This document shows positions 14,794 through 15,705 of a stretch of 15,705 nt of DNA, in pieces; position 1 is the first letter of the stretch, and every line of letters starts with the position of its first letter. The DNA is from Minisyncoccota bacterium. GTDB taxonomy: Bacteria > Verrucomicrobiota > Lentisphaeria > Oligosphaerales > MVZH01. The DNA is taken from the NCBI GenBank assembly GCA_021734725.1, contig JAIPIM010000053.1, positions 1 to 15,705 of the forward strand, written 5' to 3'. The position numbers and the translations under genes are program-made. The notes beneath the pieces are model-generated. The model made no database searches, was not told the DNA's origin, and saw only the letters and a program-made list of their open reading frames with translations.

Positions 14794-15705
14794 TCAGTCC
14801 GCGAGTTCCTGGTCGGGGAACATCATTGCCATCCCGAACTCCATTTGAAACTCGGGATCGGATGAGAGGTCCACGTGTTCTGCTTTCAATGCGATATCGT
14901 CGGCAAGAGCGCGAAAGTTTCTTGAGAGCAGCACTGCTTTTGCGCCCATGCTGGCGGCGTTCCCAATGAAGCGGATTTGAGCCTGCGGCAGGGGTGGGAG
15001 GAGGCCGATACGACGCGCATTCCGGCGACGAATGAAATTTCCGAACGCCCCGGCGAGCAACACTTCATGAACGTCCTCGATAGCCAGCCCGGCTTTGCGC
15101 AGCATGATACCGATCCCTGCCCGGATTGCGCCGCTGGCCAGTTGCAGCTCACGAACATCCTTCTGATACAGGCAGATAGCTTCATCGGTGCCACTGTCGC
15201 GGGCGGAAACCAAGGTGAAATCGACAGTGTCGTCGTGTTGCACCAAGCGTTTCGTTACCGCTTGCGGAACAGTTTCGGGCAAGTCCTCCGGAGGGCGGAT
15301 ACGTCCAGTTGAATCGAGCACTCCCAGACGCAGCAGTTCGGCTGTCACATCTATGAGTGCTGTACCGCAGAGGCCCCGCGGCCGTACATTGCCGATGACA
15401 TTGCAGGAGAGATCGCCGTCTGCGTATACGACTTTCTCTATTGCCCCCTCTGTTGCTCGCATGCCGTTGGTGATTCGCGCACCCTCGAAGGCCGGTCCAG
15501 CGGCTGTTGAAGTCGCGAGCAGGCGACCGTTGTGAGCGAGTACGATTTCGCCATTCGTTCCAATATCCACGAGGATGAGGGGTTTATCCGTCACGTGCAT
15601 GGTGGCGGCCAGTATACCCGCAACGGTGACGCCACCGACGAATCCGCCAATATTCGGAAAGACATAAACACTGCCGTTCGGATGGATCTTGAGCCCCACA
15701 TCTTC
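14794..15705 (-). CDS. ASKHA-domain protein, RACo/DUF4445-like corrinoid activator, 5' part missing
   Basis: The frame is open to the right edge, so the start lies outside; the GTG at 15699 is internal (the preceding codons read Glu-Asp). About 304 residues are present, matching the C-terminal part of the DUF4445 / RACo family: HPNGSVYVFPNIGGFVGG, the phosphate-binding LVDIGTNGEI, GPAFEGARI, RGLCGTALID and LLAGAFGNFI. Characterised members (RACo, RamA) use ATP to drive reductive reactivation of corrinoid-dependent methyltransferase proteins, usually with an N-terminal 2Fe-2S ferredoxin domain and middle region, which would lie beyond the window. A methyltransferase nearby is therefore expected but not visible. 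The conserved blocks look intact. The C-terminal end QMEFGMAMMFP is also typical. The gene converges on the pseudopilin gene with no terminator between them. Confidence 0.9.
   Translation of the reverse strand, partial: EDVGLKIHPNGSVYVFPNIGGFVGGVTVAGILAATMHVTDKPLILVDIGTNGEIVLAHNGRLLATSTAAGPAFEGARITNGMRATEGAIEKVVYADGDLSCNVIGNVRPRGLCGTALIDVTAELLRLGVLDSTGRIRPPEDLPETVPQAVTKRLVQHDDTVDFTLVSARDSGTDEAICLYQKDVRELQLASGAIRAGIGIMLRKAGLAIEDVHEVLLAGAFGNFIRRRNARRIGLLPPLPQAQIRFIGNAASMGAKAVLLSRNFRALADDIALKAEHVDLSSDPEFQMEFGMAMMFPDQELAD

Noticed and set aside
15697..15699. GTG at 15699 as the true start of the ASKHA gene
   Set aside because: The reading frame stays open to the window edge and the family has long N-terminal regions, so this is an internal valine codon.

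Overview
The window looks like chromosomal DNA of a Gram-negative bacterium of the PVC group, most likely Lentisphaerota, Kiritimatiellota or a close relative. This is inferred from family content: a type IV prepilin-like protein with an H-X9-DG C-terminal motif and a basic residue or His before the FTLIE cleavage site, PEP-CTERM surface proteins, secreted beta-helix proteins in tandem, a GntR/LacI hybrid regulator, a very long CBM9/LamG glycoside-hydrolase-like protein, and a RACo-type ASKHA protein. No rRNA, tRNA, CRISPR array or recognisable transposase was seen.

Left and centre (1-10396) are all on the minus strand and read right to left. A 1327-residue secreted glycan-active protein (10396-6413) has its own promoter and a dyad over the -35 box. 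Next comes a GntR-type regulator (6266-5160) with an AT-rich promoter region holding two TATTAATAT cores 21 bp apart. Only about 21 bp after the regulator begins a PEP-CTERM ORF (5138-3717) that is two complete PEP-CTERM proteins joined in frame. Then come a prepilin-like protein (3682-2912), two paralogous secreted pectate-lyase-superfamily beta-helix proteins (2842-1613 and 1513-185), and the first codons of another possible gene (30-1). The short gaps suggest one transcription unit from the regulator leftwards. My reading is a regulated surface-glycan locus without SusC/SusD: the hydrolase and beta-helix proteins act on or bind a polysaccharide, the PEP-CTERM and pilin-like proteins sit at the cell surface, and the regulator senses a sugar. 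The substrate cannot be read from the sequence.

The 443-bp divergent gap (10397-10839) separates this locus from the plus-strand gene for a SWIM/SNF2 helicase (10840-14085). That gene is followed by an intrinsic terminator lying inside a perfect 18-bp inverted repeat (14102-14203). A GspG-like pseudopilin gene (14336-14785) then converges, with an 8-bp gap, on the 3' end of an ASKHA/RACo-like gene (14794-15705, minus) whose start lies beyond the right edge.

The most unusual items are the double PEP-CTERM ORF with a leftover internal ribosome binding site, the paired palindromes before the regulator gene, and the long inverted repeat around the helicase terminator.
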